From: Dryococelus australis
Taxonomy: Eukaryota > Arthropoda > Insecta > Phasmatodea > Phasmatidae
DNA length: 64,000 nt
NCBI GenBank assembly: GCA_029891345.1
Contig: CM056993.1
Location: 278,954,016-279,018,015, forward strand
Direction: 5' to 3'
Positions 1 to 12,120 of the stretch are shown piece by piece. A program made the position numbers and the translations under genes. How positions within the stretch are numbered: the first letter of the stretch is position 1; every line of letters begins with the position of its first letter. The notes beneath the pieces were generated by a model, which saw only the letters and a list, made by a program, of their open reading frames with translations, did not search any database and was not told the origin of the DNA.

Positions 1-497
1 TCTTCTTATTTATTAATGCATCGTTTCCTAGATGACTGTGTGCAAGGCTGGTTAGCCCAGTGGCTCGCTTAAGATAGCAAGTATTTGTTTCTTTCCCGCG
101 CGACGTCTGCTGATGAGGTCACTTCACGCCACTATTTGATGATGTCACTCTTGGCGAGTCGTTGCAGGCCGTCTGCCTTGGTGGACCTGCCGCAGCCGAG
201 TCGAGGGCCTTTCGGCGTGGTGATGCATATGTGGTTACAAGACCAGGCGACAAATGTAAAAAACGAATTGAATAAAGTAAAATATTAAGACAAAATATTG
301 TTTTGCAAAATATAAAGTATTGAAAATCGAATATGTTTTATAAAGTCCTGCCTGGAATGTGTTTTACAATAATTATTATATACCTTCTCGTGTATGGAAA
401 TTTAATATTTTAATTTGTAAATAAATATACGCACTGACGAATCGCGCCCTCTAGCAGGCGATGAAAGAACTATATAGATGGTGGAATGGAGCAACTC

Positions 498-615
498 TGT
501 CTAATCGAACAAGTGTGAGTAATCAGAGGAGCAAAGCGACTAATCGAACAAGTGTAAGTTATCAGTTGAGCAAAGGTGACTAATCGAACAAGTGTGAGTA
601 AATGGCCCAACGAAT
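498..615. repeat. 40 bp tandem repeat, three units
   Basis: CTAATCGAACAAGTGTGAGT starts three consecutive units about 40 bp apart (498, 538, 579). Confidence 0.7.
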
Positions 616-639
616 GGCGTCTAACGAAGTTGAGAGATA

Positions 640-1290
640 TATGTAAATGAAGACGTAGAGTGAAAGACAAAATGGAATGATAGAGAGAAAGATATTGAAT
701 GAGAGACGAGAGAGATAGAGATAAAGAGATGGAATGAGAAAATGAAAGGGAGAAACGAAACAGCAAAGAAATGGGCAGGATTCCGTGAAAACCTATGGAC
801 TGACTGAGGGACAAGAGAGTTACAAACTAGAGAAAGGGATAAGATGAGAAACACGAGAGATGGAGATAAAGAGATGGAATGAAAAAATTAAAGAGAGAAA
901 CGAAACAGCAAAAAAATGGAAGGATTCCGAGAAAACCTGTGGACTGTTAGAGGGACAAGAGATGGGATGAGAGAAAGCGAATATGAGAGACAAGAGAGGA
1001 GAGGAGATGGGATGAGAGAATGTAAGAGAAAGAAAGAGATGGTAGGCAAGGGACAGAGAGACGGAATGAGAGAAAGAGAGAGAAACGAAAGAGAGGGAGA
1101 AAGAGGTGGGATGACGGAAAGATATTGAATGACGAGGCAAGAGACAGAAACGAAAGAGGGGGATAAACAGATTGAATGAGAGAGGAGAGAGAAATGAAAA
1201 AGAGAAATAAAAGAAGAAGAGAGAAGCAGATGGAATGAGAGAATGAAAGAGAAATGAAAGAAGAGAGAGAGCATGGAATTATAGAGCATG
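640..1290. repeat. Purine-rich low-complexity tract with a 146 bp direct repeat
   Basis: The plus strand is almost all A and G (GAATGAGAGAAAGAGA-type words). GGATTCCGTGAAAACCTATG (780) and GGATTCCGAGAAAACCTGTG (922) mark two tandem copies of about 146 bp. The long minus-strand Ser/Leu/Phe reading frames here are a by-product. Confidence 0.7.
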
Positions 1291-2620
1291 AAAAAACATG
1301 TCAGTATGGTGGTATGTCATCACGATCGTATGCGTCTTTAAAATACGAGTCCGGCGATATATAACACTCAGTACATGTGTCTTCAAATTTTTTAATAAAA
1401 AAAAAATTATTTTGAAATTTAAAAATATAATTTGTTAAAATAATGTTATTATAATATAGCGATCGTATGTGCCTCGATATATGACACTAATACTTACGCC
1501 TTTAATTTTTTTTAAAATTATATAGCTATATTTTATTTAATAAAAATAATTTTATTTTTTTAAATCCTCATTATGAAGCTGAGTTTTGGATATCTCAGCA
1601 GCGTCGAGGATTTACGTCAGTCACAATTAGGATTGGTGCTTTTTTTTTTTTAGGGAAAAATCGGGAAACTTTGAGGGAAAACGGGAAATTAGTAGGGAAA
1701 GAAGGAGGATTTTAAAGCATTTTTGGGATAAAACATATGACTTTGTGCGAAAATGGGCAATTATTGGGAAAAAAAGGAAAATAATTGAGGCCAAGATCGT
1801 CCAAGGTCGAGCCACCGAGCCACTGTCTAAAGCGTGATGCCTTCGAAGGAATTATATACCACTACATATGTGCTGTAAGTATTTCAATTACGTTTTCTTT
1901 CTCTACTGATGTTTTTGTTTTGAAATATGCAAAATAGTCTGTGTAGAAACAGTTTAAGCCGGCATGCAGTCTGAAGTTAGATTACGCTGCTTTTATGCAT
2001 CCCGAAAAATTCCACACACTATGTTTCCTGTAAAAGAGCGTGTTTATTTCAGTTTGTGATAAATGATAATGAAATGAAAATTACATTGGAATGGCATACA
2101 GTTGACTCAACTGTCTAAACAATAGACCACTATTAGTTCGACAAATGAATGCTAGACATAACCAACTGTTAACAGTTGTGTGAGTTACATAATGATCTAA
2201 TAACCGTTTAAAATACATTTTAAAAAACTATAGTGTGGCGGAATTCTTGAATTAGTGGGCAAATACACGTCTGTAAATGCGTGCTATTTCATTTCGCTAA
2301 ACAACAGTTACGGGTCCTAGTGAAAAATAAATGCACACTGTATATAAAAAGGCAACATCACGTACTTTAGCTATATTTATATTCTAATCAATGTTATTTT
2401 GTGGTATAAGAATATTGTAAATATATTCAGACTGGCATTAATTGTCATTTAGCATAGAAATACATTTTTACAGCCCTAACATTCTAATTTAAACTAATAT
2501 ATATGATATTTGGTGTATTTTACTCTCTTTTCGGCCATCTTGCTTGTTTATGTCGTGAATACAGGAGAAATTCAGTCGAAGAAAGCATTACGTCATTAAA
2601 GTCCGATGAGCTTCATATGT
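1291..2620. other. No gene seen; AT-rich
   Basis: AT-rich sequence downstream of the last gene 2 exon in the window, hence intron. A GGGAAA-rich patch (1650-1800) resembles 31160-31250 near the truncated viral relative; otherwise nothing recognised. Confidence 0.5.
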
Positions 2621-2736
2621 GATTAGTATCGCAAAATCGTTGTTTTAAAGAAGTTTTTGTCGGAATCAGGACCCTGCTGTCCACGGGACTTGCGATGGGT
2701 CAAACTGCAGGCAGCGCCATGGCGTGGCTGGCTCAC

Positions 2737-2960
2737 CCTAATGCTGAGAAGCATAGCGATGCACGTGATCCCGAGGACTGCGTCCCACATCCTCATCTCG
2801 CCGGACAGCGCGATCACGTTGTAGATGCTGTCGACGAACTCGTGCGACTTCATTCTGCTCAGCCCCAGCAGGCCCTTCAGCTGAGCGGCGATGATGATGA
2901 GCGACGTGGCCGTCGTGAAACCCGACGTCACCGGGATAGAGATGAAGTCCACCAGGATGC
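2737..2960 (-). CDS. SLC26A11-like: SLC26 gene 2 exon: middle transmembrane helices
   Basis: It encodes ILVDFISIPVTSGFTTATSL, then LIIIAAQLKGLLGLSRM and a segment ending MLLSIR. This is the SLC26 region after the fourth helix, with the typical QLKGLLGL element. The acceptor is GCATAG; the donor AGG/GTGAGC is phase 0. The next exon lies beyond the left edge. Confidence 0.92.
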
Positions 2961-3987
2961 CTATGCAACAAACCACGTTTAGCATAGATTACAGCACGCG
3001 GCACCACAGCACGCAGAACTGAGCGACGTGGTGCAGTGGTAAAGCACGGGTTTGATTCCCCAACTGATTTTGGTTTTCCGCGGTACTCTTTAACTTTTAA
3101 GTTCCGTTTTGTTACTTGGAGCCGTAATAAGATACGTTAGTGGGAATAACCAAATAACACGCTTGTTATATTCAGTTAAGTAGTTCTTCTATCTCAGTGT
3201 ACTCCCCTCGATAAACGCTAATTATTTACTACGAATATCACCTCAGTGATCATCATGTACGCGCCATGTTGCCAACCTACACTGACGTCCTCACCAAAAT
3301 TTTATGCAAGAGCTCTCCATTGTCGTAGAAATACCTCAGAAATTATAGCCTTAGTGCAATTGTCTTCACGAAAAACCAGCACGAAAATACTAAAAGTAAA
3401 CTCCACACAAAATCTGGACTTTGACTATAGAGCGTTCCACTCTTAGATTGCAGTACAGTGTGAATGGCGCGCAGTGTTGCCAGATTGCTCCAGCTTTGCG
3501 ACGTAACTGACAGGCTGAGTAACAAAAGGGTGACGAAGGTAATGGCCTGATTAAGTGAAGTTTATCTGTTTACCTTCCTGACAACTCTCAAGAGAATGCA
3601 ATCCTGCGACGCAAAGCTAAGTGGCTCCATTGAAACTGAAACCTTCGATAAACCCTATCATTGTGATTGCATGGCGCGCACACAACGAAAATGGCATTTT
3701 TTGAGACTGCAAAAAGATCAATGATCAGGCAACATTGCACGCAGGAACCAGGACACCGTTAACGACGGACATCATGTATTGGAAAGAGAGGGTGAATGTC
3801 CATTACACCACACACTGTAATCTAAGAGTGAGACGCTCTATAGACAAAGAACTATACCAGTCAAATGATCTAAAAGATGTGCGTATATTGCATATATGTC
3901 TCAAATGAAGGACATGTAGATACCAATTTCGGTACATCAGTATGTACACAGATTTACATAGAAATAATTTGTAATATAAGTATACAA

Positions 3988-4036
<49 letters not shown>

Positions 4037-7000
4037 GAGAATAATTACGTAAAGGTATATCTCATGCCAATACTTTTAATCAATAAATGTAATATCCAAT
4101 ATCTTGAACTTAACAAAATAGCATTGCTTTTCAACATCATTCCTAGCTCAATCAGAACAAGATCGTATTGTAAGCGGCAGCTAGGAAAAAAAAAATTAGC
4201 AAATTTATTTGTGTGTACTCACCGAGGTTAAGTATTCCCATCAGCAACTGCACACAGCCACAGAGGAACGTGAGCAGGAAGACAGACTCGATGGGAAGGT
4301 CGTGAGTATACTCAAAAGTCACCAGAGCCATCAGAGACGTGATACCGATCGACACCTCCTTGATGGTCCCAAACACCATGTAGACCAGTCCGCCCATGAA
4401 GGCCGAGTACAAACCGTACTGGCAAGAAACACAATAATTTAGTCCTGTGAGTTACGACCAGAAGTACTTCATTCCAATAAATATAATTTTATAGTTCTAA
4501 ATGGCGAATTGCTATTACAGGTTATAGCAAAACAGAAGAGACAAAGAAAAAGTCACTGATATTATACTTGTATTCAGTATTCAAATATTCTTACAATCTG
4601 TTTCAAATACACCAATGATGGTCAGTTTTACGACTTTGCCTAGGCTAATAACTTACAATAGGATTTGTAGTAATATGTAAATACTTTAACAAAAATGAGG
4701 AGTGGAAAATAGCCATTCCTTAAAAATACATTCTGTCCATGTGAGGTGAGTAGCTGAGTCATCGACCTGCACAAAAGCTGCAAGTGTATATGTAAGAAAA
4801 CATGGCCTGTTTCTCAGAAAACGAGAATAGAAATACCTCTGTATTTTAAATTATACCAAGAGTGAATGACAACAGAGTGAAATTAACACATTGGGGGGAT
4901 TACAAATATTATCAAGTATACCAAAATTTAAAACGACATGCGTTAACGATGAAACAAAATTAGTCGGCACGGCTCACTAAAGGTACTTAACATTTGAAGT
5001 TTCAGTTTTCACTCTGATGATATATTTTCACTGGCAAGTAATGTAATGAAGGTACCTTACCTGATGTGCAGTATTGATTGCATATGGTGAAAGATAATAG
5101 CATCTTTATATTCAGATTTTATAGCGCTGAATTATTGATGAATATGAAACTAATATGTATTTTTTCTTGCCATTTTTGAAGATAGCATGAAGACTTTTGA
5201 TATTTAAATATTATTTTACTATAAATGCCATCAGATATGTATAGAAACCGTTTACACTCTAAGAAAAATAAGTGAATATTATAAACTTCCACTGTTGTGC
5301 AATGTATAAAAATTGTAAAATATTTTCGATGACATATGTACTGCTCATCGCGACCTGATACGGTAGGCACCCATATTGTCATAATGACGTGTATAAGCTG
5401 CTGGTGTTTCCGATAAGGCGGTTTGACAAGAGCTTTTAGGTGAACTGATGCATATGGCCAGGCAGATTACCTAGAACATGAGTAAGACAACATACTTTGG
5501 TGGGCATCTACAGACTGACATTGACGATCAGACGAAATTACCTGTGGGCCAAGAGAAATCAAATGAATGTTAGAAAAACTGGCATGTGTGTTAGGCGAAC
5601 TGACTACTTGGACTAGGCTAATATGACGACTAGGTGTACTAACCTGGGTTTTAAGCTAACCGACTTAGATGGTAGGCGACCACTAACCTACAATGCGTGT
5701 ACGCGAAATGGCCTGTATAACTGGGTGGGCAACTGCAATCTGATCTGGGTGAATATGCACACGGTGAGAATTTTGCAAACTGACTGACGTATAGGTGAAA
5801 TGACCCGAGTCTAACCGAACTAACTTGAAGGTCAGACGAACTGACCTGAGGGTTATGTAAGGTGACTTGAAGATTAAGTGAACTGACCGGAGGAGATGTG
5901 AACTGTGGGTTAGGTAACTTGATCTCGGGGCCAAGTAAACTGTCGTGGGGAATATAGGTGCATAGGCGTAACTACTACGGCAACAACCCGTTAGCAAATT
6001 TTTCAAAACCACATCATTATTCTGCCCTGTTGCTTGATAACCCCAAGGTGGTAGAGTGAGGTTATTATTTTTTTCGTTTTACTTAATGGTTTAATGTACT
6101 AGAGGAAGATGGGCTCCAATATCATTGAAAAAACCTCGCAGGTACATCTGTGGTAGCTTCGGTCAAACTGCATGTTACGTTGAAGTGTTTGTTCCTAATG
6201 GGACCATCTGTAACCACAACACTGGGGAACTGACCTTGGGACTATGTGTTGTGACTTGGGGATGAACTGACGTCGGGGTTAGGCGAACAACCTGAGGATG
6301 AAGCAAAGCGACTCGGGGGTTAGGTAGATTAACCTGGGGGCTGGGCGAACTGATGCGGGGCCTACAGGTCCTTGCGCAATTGAAAACTGAAACATTTTAC
6401 TTTACGATTTGACTTTACGTTTGCTTATAGGCTGTTCACAGTAAAATGAACACTTTTGAAAGCTCTACTTGAAAGCTACTTGTATGCATGTTGTGTATTT
6501 CTTCGCCTTATGTAAAATTAACATTGTCATTAGCCTCATCACTTTATTTATGTGTCAGTCAAGTGAAACTGTGGAATTATAAGAAACGAAAATATGTTAC
6601 AAATCTGGTAATTTTTACACTTAGATGCATTAAAAAAGACAGAAAGCGACATAAATAATTTAAGTTATCACAAATGTTTACGTTTGTGGAACTGTTTTCC
6701 ATCTATTATTACCAATTTCACTCGGTGCATGTCACTCGTTAAAATATATGCGCCCGTTAAAATATATGCATGCAGGGCCAGTGACTTTCTTCTAAGGTTG
6801 ATTTAAAAAGTGAACTGTAAGTGAGGTGTGCTGACCTGAGCGGGCAACCCGGCGAGCGCGGCGTAGGCGATGCTCTGTGGCATCATGGTGAGGCCGAGTG
6901 TGACGCCGGCCACGCAGTCGCCCAGGGCGTCCACTCGCGTGTACCCGGCCAGCCAGTTGAGGATCGTGACGCGGTGCAGCAACACGGCTTGCAGCTTCTT

Positions 7001-7083
7001 GGCCAGTGTGCGCCCGCAGCTCGACGGCGTCTCGGCTGCTCGTCCCACTGCACACACCAAGCACGCCCCATCCGTGTCCTTGC
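2737..7083 (-). CDS. SLC26A11-like: SLC26A11-like anion transporter, gene 2 (first three recognisable coding exons; 3' part beyond left edge)
   Basis: Three exons, read right to left, encode the N-terminal third of a second SulP/SLC26 transporter: 6836-about 7083, 4223-4418 and 2737-2960. Junction phases are 0 and 1 and agree; the last exon ends at phase 0. The product starts with a short basic cytoplasmic segment and ILNWLAGYTRVDALGD, then the SulP signature GLTMMPQSIAYAALAGLPAQ and YGLYSAFMGG, then helices and LVDFISIPVTSGF. Because gene 1 supplies only C-terminal exons and gene 2 only N-terminal ones, on the same strand with gene 1 upstream, they are two tandem copies rather than one gene. 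The rest of gene 2 must lie left of base 1; nothing in 1-2700 looks like a further exon. Confidence 0.9.
3420..3848. mobile_element. MITE with CTATAGAGCG ends
   Basis: TTTGACTATAGAGCGTTCCA plus CTCTTAGATTGCAGT at the left is inverted at the right as ACTGTAATCTAAGAG plus TGAGACGCTCTATAGACAAA. About 430 bp in a gene 2 intron, no protein. Confidence 0.65.
3991..4033. repeat. (TA)n microsatellite
   Basis: About 20 TA units in a gene 2 intron. Confidence 0.9.
4223..4418 (-). CDS. SLC26A11-like: SLC26 gene 2 exon: early transmembrane helices
   Basis: It begins with YGLYSAFMGGLVYMVFGTIK and continues through EVSIGITSLMAL and a hydrophobic FLLTFLCGCVQLLMGILNLG segment. The acceptor is CTTGCCAG, the donor CTCG/GTGAGT (phase 1). 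The match to early SLC26 helices is strong and uninterrupted. Confidence 0.93.
5400..6370. repeat. Degenerate 20-25 bp minisatellite in gene 2 intron
   Basis: The motif GGTTAGGCGAACTGACCTGGG recurs many times with changes (clear near 5825-5935 and 6225-6365), about one unit every 20-30 bp. No coding sequence. Confidence 0.65.
6430..6830. mobile_element. MITE family B, long copy, beside gene 2 splice donor
   Basis: It starts GGCTGTTCACAGTAAAATGA and shares GCGTCAGTCAAGTGAAAC-type and TCTAAGGTTGATTT internal lines with 34438-34860 and 60528-60885. Its right terminal repeat is mostly lost, and it ends within a few bases of the donor at 6835. Confidence 0.65.
6836..7083 (-). CDS. SLC26A11-like: SLC26 gene 2 exon: N-terminus and SulP signature
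   Basis: It encodes HRVTILNWLAGYTRVDALGD, then GLTMMPQSIAYAALAGLPAQ, the sulfate-transporter signature around the first helices. The donor CAG/GTCAGC at 6836 is clear and phase 0. The 5' limit is not certain: acceptor-like AGs occur at 7084 (TTACAG) and 7048 (GTGCAG), or the frame could start at an ATG at 7123. A SINE lies about 50-75 bp upstream and a MITE ends a few bases beyond the donor. Confidence 0.85.
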
Positions 7084-7157
7084 CTGTAACCTGCACTACC
7101 TGCAGCAGCGCAGCCCGACACAATAATTGTGACTGTTAGCGTGAGTGATTGAATGAA

Positions 7158-7376
7158 GAGATTTGGGCAGCTCTTCAGCGAGGTCCTGAGAGCCGATGGG
7201 GGAGATTGAAGGCAATATGGAGCGGCGCCGGAATGAAGGGGCGGGGGAAACGCCGACTAAAACGGCATCGTCTGGCACCATTCCCACTTGCGAAAACCCG
7301 GTGACCCGACCGGGGATTGAACCCGGTTTGCATTGGTGGGAGGCGAGCGCTCTAATCGCTCAGCCACCGCGGCCCC
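7158..7376 (-). mobile_element. tRNA-derived SINE, upstream of gene 2 first exon
   Basis: Reverse copy: on the minus strand it begins GGGGCCGCGGTGGCTGAGCG (A box), has a GGTTCAATCCCCGGTCGGG B box, and a unique tail ending ...CCCAAATCTC. It lies about 75 bp upstream of the likely exon start. Confidence 0.8.
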
Positions 7377-7796
7377 ATTGTAACAGTTAGGATATTGAAA
7401 CAAGTTCAAGGTATTTTTGGAGTACTTTATCAACATAAAACTGTTTTCATGAATTAACTCAATATTTTAAGATACTTAAAACATCGAATTTAGAATTCAA
7501 CTTAGTACAATTTGCAGCCACTGACGTTTGGTACAATAAACTGTTTGTCTTGCTATTTATTCTAAAAAAAATTTGTTTATATTTGAATATTCAATATTAT
7601 ATTATATTGAGAATTATTTCGAAAACTCGTCCATTGTATTATAGTTTTTTTTTAAGGTAGAGGAGTGGAATGTGTATTGCACGTGCATATGCAGGCAGAT
7701 GTATGACAAAACTTGAGATGGGAAATACAATGGACTGACTGTCACATTCTGAACATTAAATTCACAATGAACCGAAAATAGTTTATCTGTATGCTG

Positions 7797-8035
7797 GGGC
7801 CGCGGTGGTGCAGAGGTTAGACTACTCGCCTCCCATCAAAGCGAACAGGGGTCGATTCCCGGTGCGGTCGCCCCCGGATTATCTCGCGTGAGCATCGTGC
7901 CTCTGGTTAGCGGGTTTTCTCGAGGATCTCCCGTATCTGCCGCCCTTACATTCCGGCGCTGCTCCATAGTCGCCTCGTTTCACCCTAATTGGCTCTCAAG
8001 ACCTCGATGTTAACGGCTGCGGAAATCTTTTCATT
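7797..8035 (+). mobile_element. tRNA-derived SINE
   Basis: GGGGCCGCGGTGGTGCAGAG head, GGTCGATTCCCGGTGCGGTC B box, then the shared body with GGCGGGTTTTCTCGAGGATC-like line and the GGCTCTCAAGACCTCGATG tail. Confidence 0.8.
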
Positions 8036-10344
8036 CACTTACAAGCTCCTGGAAATTTTTCTCAGCAGTATTTGGTTCAACAATTTTTAACGAAATTTTT
8101 AAATTGATTTATTTTAAGAATTACTCAGTCAATTACTGCCAAATTTGGCATGCACATAGTACTGTGGAGCGCCACTCTAGAAACGCATAATTTTAGTTTT
8201 TTTTTTTTTAATGATTGATATATTTGTTAGAAAATTATATCTACCGAACAATTAGACTTATCTTAACTGCTTTAGTAAGCCACGTTGAAAGACGTCACCT
8301 AAAATTTAAAATAAAAATGTTTTCTCGGTAAATTCTCAAAAAAAATCATCACAGTTTGCATGCCAACTGTACTGTTAAAGAGAGTGCAATATTTTTACTA
8401 AGCATTTTCTAGTTTTAATATCTGAAGTGTTACTTTTGGTGCCACAAAACTGTTTGAAATCAATCATGGTGTGCTGAAGTAAGTGCTCATAGTATGCGCT
8501 TAATTTGAAGGGCTCTGACACCAAAAAAGTGTTGTTACAGGCTTAAATCATATCACAGAAGCTACTGTACTGAATACCGTCAAGTATGGTAAAAATTTCT
8601 TACAGTTTTTACTCACATGACCGTACTAAATAAGTCTGAGTTCCTCATTAGGTAACATGACTGACATTACTTCAATATTTATGTAGAAGAAAGCAGAGTG
8701 ATTTGTTATGTTTATAAATTTGTTTTAATGCCCTTTTTTAGTTACACGTGTTTTTATGGCGAGATGCTTGAAGTAAGCACAGGAAGAATAGATTACTTCG
8801 AGATCTCTCTGCTGGGAAGCAAGGTCCCATCAACTCTTTATTGAGCCCTACCATAAGCTATTGCGTAGGGCCTATTAAGAATTATGTTTTCCCCAAGTGT
8901 AAATTTCGGTGGTGGCTTAGAAGAAGTTTGTTTCACGTGCATTTAAAGTATGGCGTGGGGTTAACTATCAAGAGTCTGTAATTTTTTACAAGCAACATAG
9001 GTTTCTGTGAAGTGTTCTAACATTTTAAACTGTTCTAACACAATTATAGATGCATTAAATAAAACGCTATTCATGCTTATTCTGCTATAGACGTTCACTA
9101 TACGGCAAAATTAATCATAATTGTCTAAACAGTTTTCATGAGCGATTTTACTATGGGCCTATAAAAGTATTTAATCGCATAGTACTTTAGTCTGTTGGCT
9201 TGTGTGAGTAGACAAGAGTAACGATTGCGTATAGCATTTGAAATAATTGTTCAATTCTAAAAAAAATATGCCAACAATAGTACTTATCGTTCACTCGTAG
9301 CAAAGTGTTCTCAAACTATTTAATGCTCTGTATTTGCTGCTGAATAAATTTTAAAACAATGTTACTATATTTATACGCCTACAAAAATATACATTTACTT
9401 TGAATTGTTGTTCTAAATCCAAATTAAACACAACTCGTTTCTCTGAAACATAGATATGGTAACATATAAGATTATCATTTGAAATGTTCCCTAATATCAT
9501 TACTAAAACAAATATTTCATGAAATTTCGCCAGTAGTCGGGGATTTTAAAAGAAAAAATGCTTAGCGTGTCGCTAAAATGAATTAGTTCAGAATAGCAGT
9601 ATAATCGCTTAGTACTATATTATCAGCTGTGGTGTATTAGTATGTATGTTGATGGAACTTATGTTTTGTTTATTTTTATACTAACTTTTATAGAACATCA
9701 GCAGTTTGCGAAGGGGATGAAGTGGCAGAACTTCCATTTTGTCTTTGACGAAGTGCCTATAGAAATGAGTAATACAATCCACTAGCTTGCATGATTTTAG
9801 AGTGAGCATGGGAGGAGAAGTATACTTGACATCACGTATTTTAGATCCGAAAATCGAAAGTGCGCACAAGTAGATTAATTGCGACAATCATTAAACAGCA
9901 ATACTTTATTTTATTGAGTAAGGGGTAGACATACGCTCCAATACGTCAATCACTTCACCTTGAAGTAGTTTTTCTCAACCCACAGGCGCATATATTAAAT
10001 TAGTAAGTCGTATTTTATGTCCCTTTTCCTACGATCATTGGATGGAAATCGGTAAGGAATATTTCTTCGTTGTCACCCGCAAATGAAAATACACTTCTGG
10101 ATATGTAAATCGCTACACCCGCATAAGTTGTCATCCATTTGCAGTAAAATGAAGACCTCCTACAGTATAAATTAAGAAGTGCAAATGATTCAAGTGATGT
10201 TGCAGAAATCTCATTGCAACATGTGATATAGGAGTCGTTTGTGGCCAGTACCCAAAGCTTAAAACAGCCATACAATAGGCTGGGAAGGTATAATCCCTGC
10301 ATGTTTAGAGACATATTAGTATGCTATGGCGTCGTGTTTACAAA
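8036..10344. other. No gene seen
   Basis: AT-rich, no frame with family resemblance, no clear repeat ends. Confidence 0.5.
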
Positions 10345-11150
10345 GAATGTTCATTAGAACCGAGACCCTCTTGAACAGGGTCGTATGGTCGGACTGAACG
10401 AAGCCTTGGCTGTGCAGTTGCCACTGTGAAACAACGTGTGCAGCCATGGATACATACAGGTCGTACGTCTCGTAGAGTAGTTACTGGTCGTGCCAGACAC
10501 ACTACGGTTGAGAATATCGCCGTATCCGCGGATGTGCTGTAGAATCACGACACGTTGTGTTCGCCAATGAGCCGTGCTACAGTCTTAATGCAGATGGTGA
10601 TCGCAACAGGGTTTGGCGCCGTAGTGGGCAACGCAACATTCCCGAAATGATTCATGGTCACAAGTGTTATGGTATTGGGTGCCATCAGTTATAACTCCTG
10701 GGCACGTCTCTCCTGGTTGTTGAATGCACGGAGACAGCACAGAAATACGTCAGTGAGGTTTTGCGGACTCCATTTTCTGCCAATTTTGCGCAGCATGCAT
10801 AACTATAAAATTCAATAAGACAATGCTCGATCCCATCCAGCTCGCATCACCCAACAGGCTCTACAAGACGAGGCCTGCCAGGTCTCCAAATTTGTCCCCT
10901 ATTGAGCACGCATGGGATATGATGTGACGTTTGCACCGCCTTCAACCACCTGCCCAAACACTGGATGATTTATGCGTGCCTTTGCAGGAAGCATGGTGTT
11001 ATGTGCCTCAGGACACTGTCCGCCACCTGTGTGATGTGATGTCTCGTCACATCACTGACTATAGCCGCGAGAGGAGGCGCTACCCTATACTGAACGTGTG
11101 TTTTGTGGATTCTAAACAACACGCTCTCTATGCGTGAAAGACTATTCACT
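10345..11150 (+). pseudogene. Tc1-like transposase fossil
   Basis: Fragments include LNADGDRNRVWRRSGQRNIP (second catalytic D region), YVSEVLRTPFSANFAQH, LSPIEHAWDM-like coding at about 10900, and a tail with RQCLVTSLTIAARGG-like spacing. The order matches Tc1 family DDE transposases that cut and paste DNA at TA sites. Several stops and frameshifts are present. Terminal repeats were not located. Confidence 0.75.
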
Positions 11151-12120
11151 ACTTTCCTGTACTATAATATGTCATCCCGCGATGTTTTAATGAATGTTCA
11201 CGTAAGGAAGGGGGGTATAGTGATCTCCATGTCCAGCAGTTTATAAGAATACTCATAGCACTCCTACCGAGCGCAAGAAACTTAAGTAACTTAAATGTCC
11301 TCTCTATGGAGGTTTCATTTTATAGCGCTGTCATCACTATGTTGTGACAGATAATAATAAATACAATAATATACACAAGCAAACAAAATAAGATTCAACC
11401 TTGGATTCCTAAACGAATGGTGCATTTCGGAGTGAGCGGTTCTTCTAAAACTTCCACGTAAATCGTTAATATAGTTTATCTTCTTGTAATCAAACAGTTT
11501 TGACTGGTAGTCGTATGTCACTTTCAGAAAAAAAAACGCATTTAAAAAGAACTGTTCTACGCAGTTAGATTGGCAGTGTAAAAAAAAAAAAATCTCAGCC
11601 ACATGCTCCCAATAGCAGCTGAAGTGTTAGGTCTCACTAACACTAACAATCCCAGTTCTGTTATGAATCGTTCACTTCAGAAACAACATAAGTCACTGAA
11701 TCCTAATTTTTCAGGAAATACAAATAATTCTTTTCATGAGTAATTGTCACATAAATAATATGACAAGTTTTTTTTAATATAAGTTCTACAACATATTTAA
11801 GACTACTGCTAGAGGGAAGGCCCGTGTGTTCTCGAGTAACACTAGGGCGGCCATAATAGCAGTAGACCAGATATCCTCGGCAATTCCCCCCAGAGATCAT
11901 CCGATGACAGTATGGAATATTGTTATTTGACTATGGTAATAACATATGAGGTTGTATCAGTTAGAAGTAAGAAAGCGGTGAACATAAGGTTAGTGATCTT
12001 AGCCTGGAGACCGATATTTACATAACAGAAATAGAGGGCGAATGTATTTTGGAGCTCGATGTTCTTCATAGGCTGGGGTGCTGTATTAATACTCGACTTG
12101 GTGTGTTACGGGTAGGCAGT
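11151..12120. other. No gene seen
   Basis: AT-rich spacer between the Tc1 fossil and the mirror element. Confidence 0.5.

Noticed and set aside
470-1289. Several Ser/Leu/Phe-rich minus-strand frames
   Set aside because: By-products of the purine-rich tract on the other strand.
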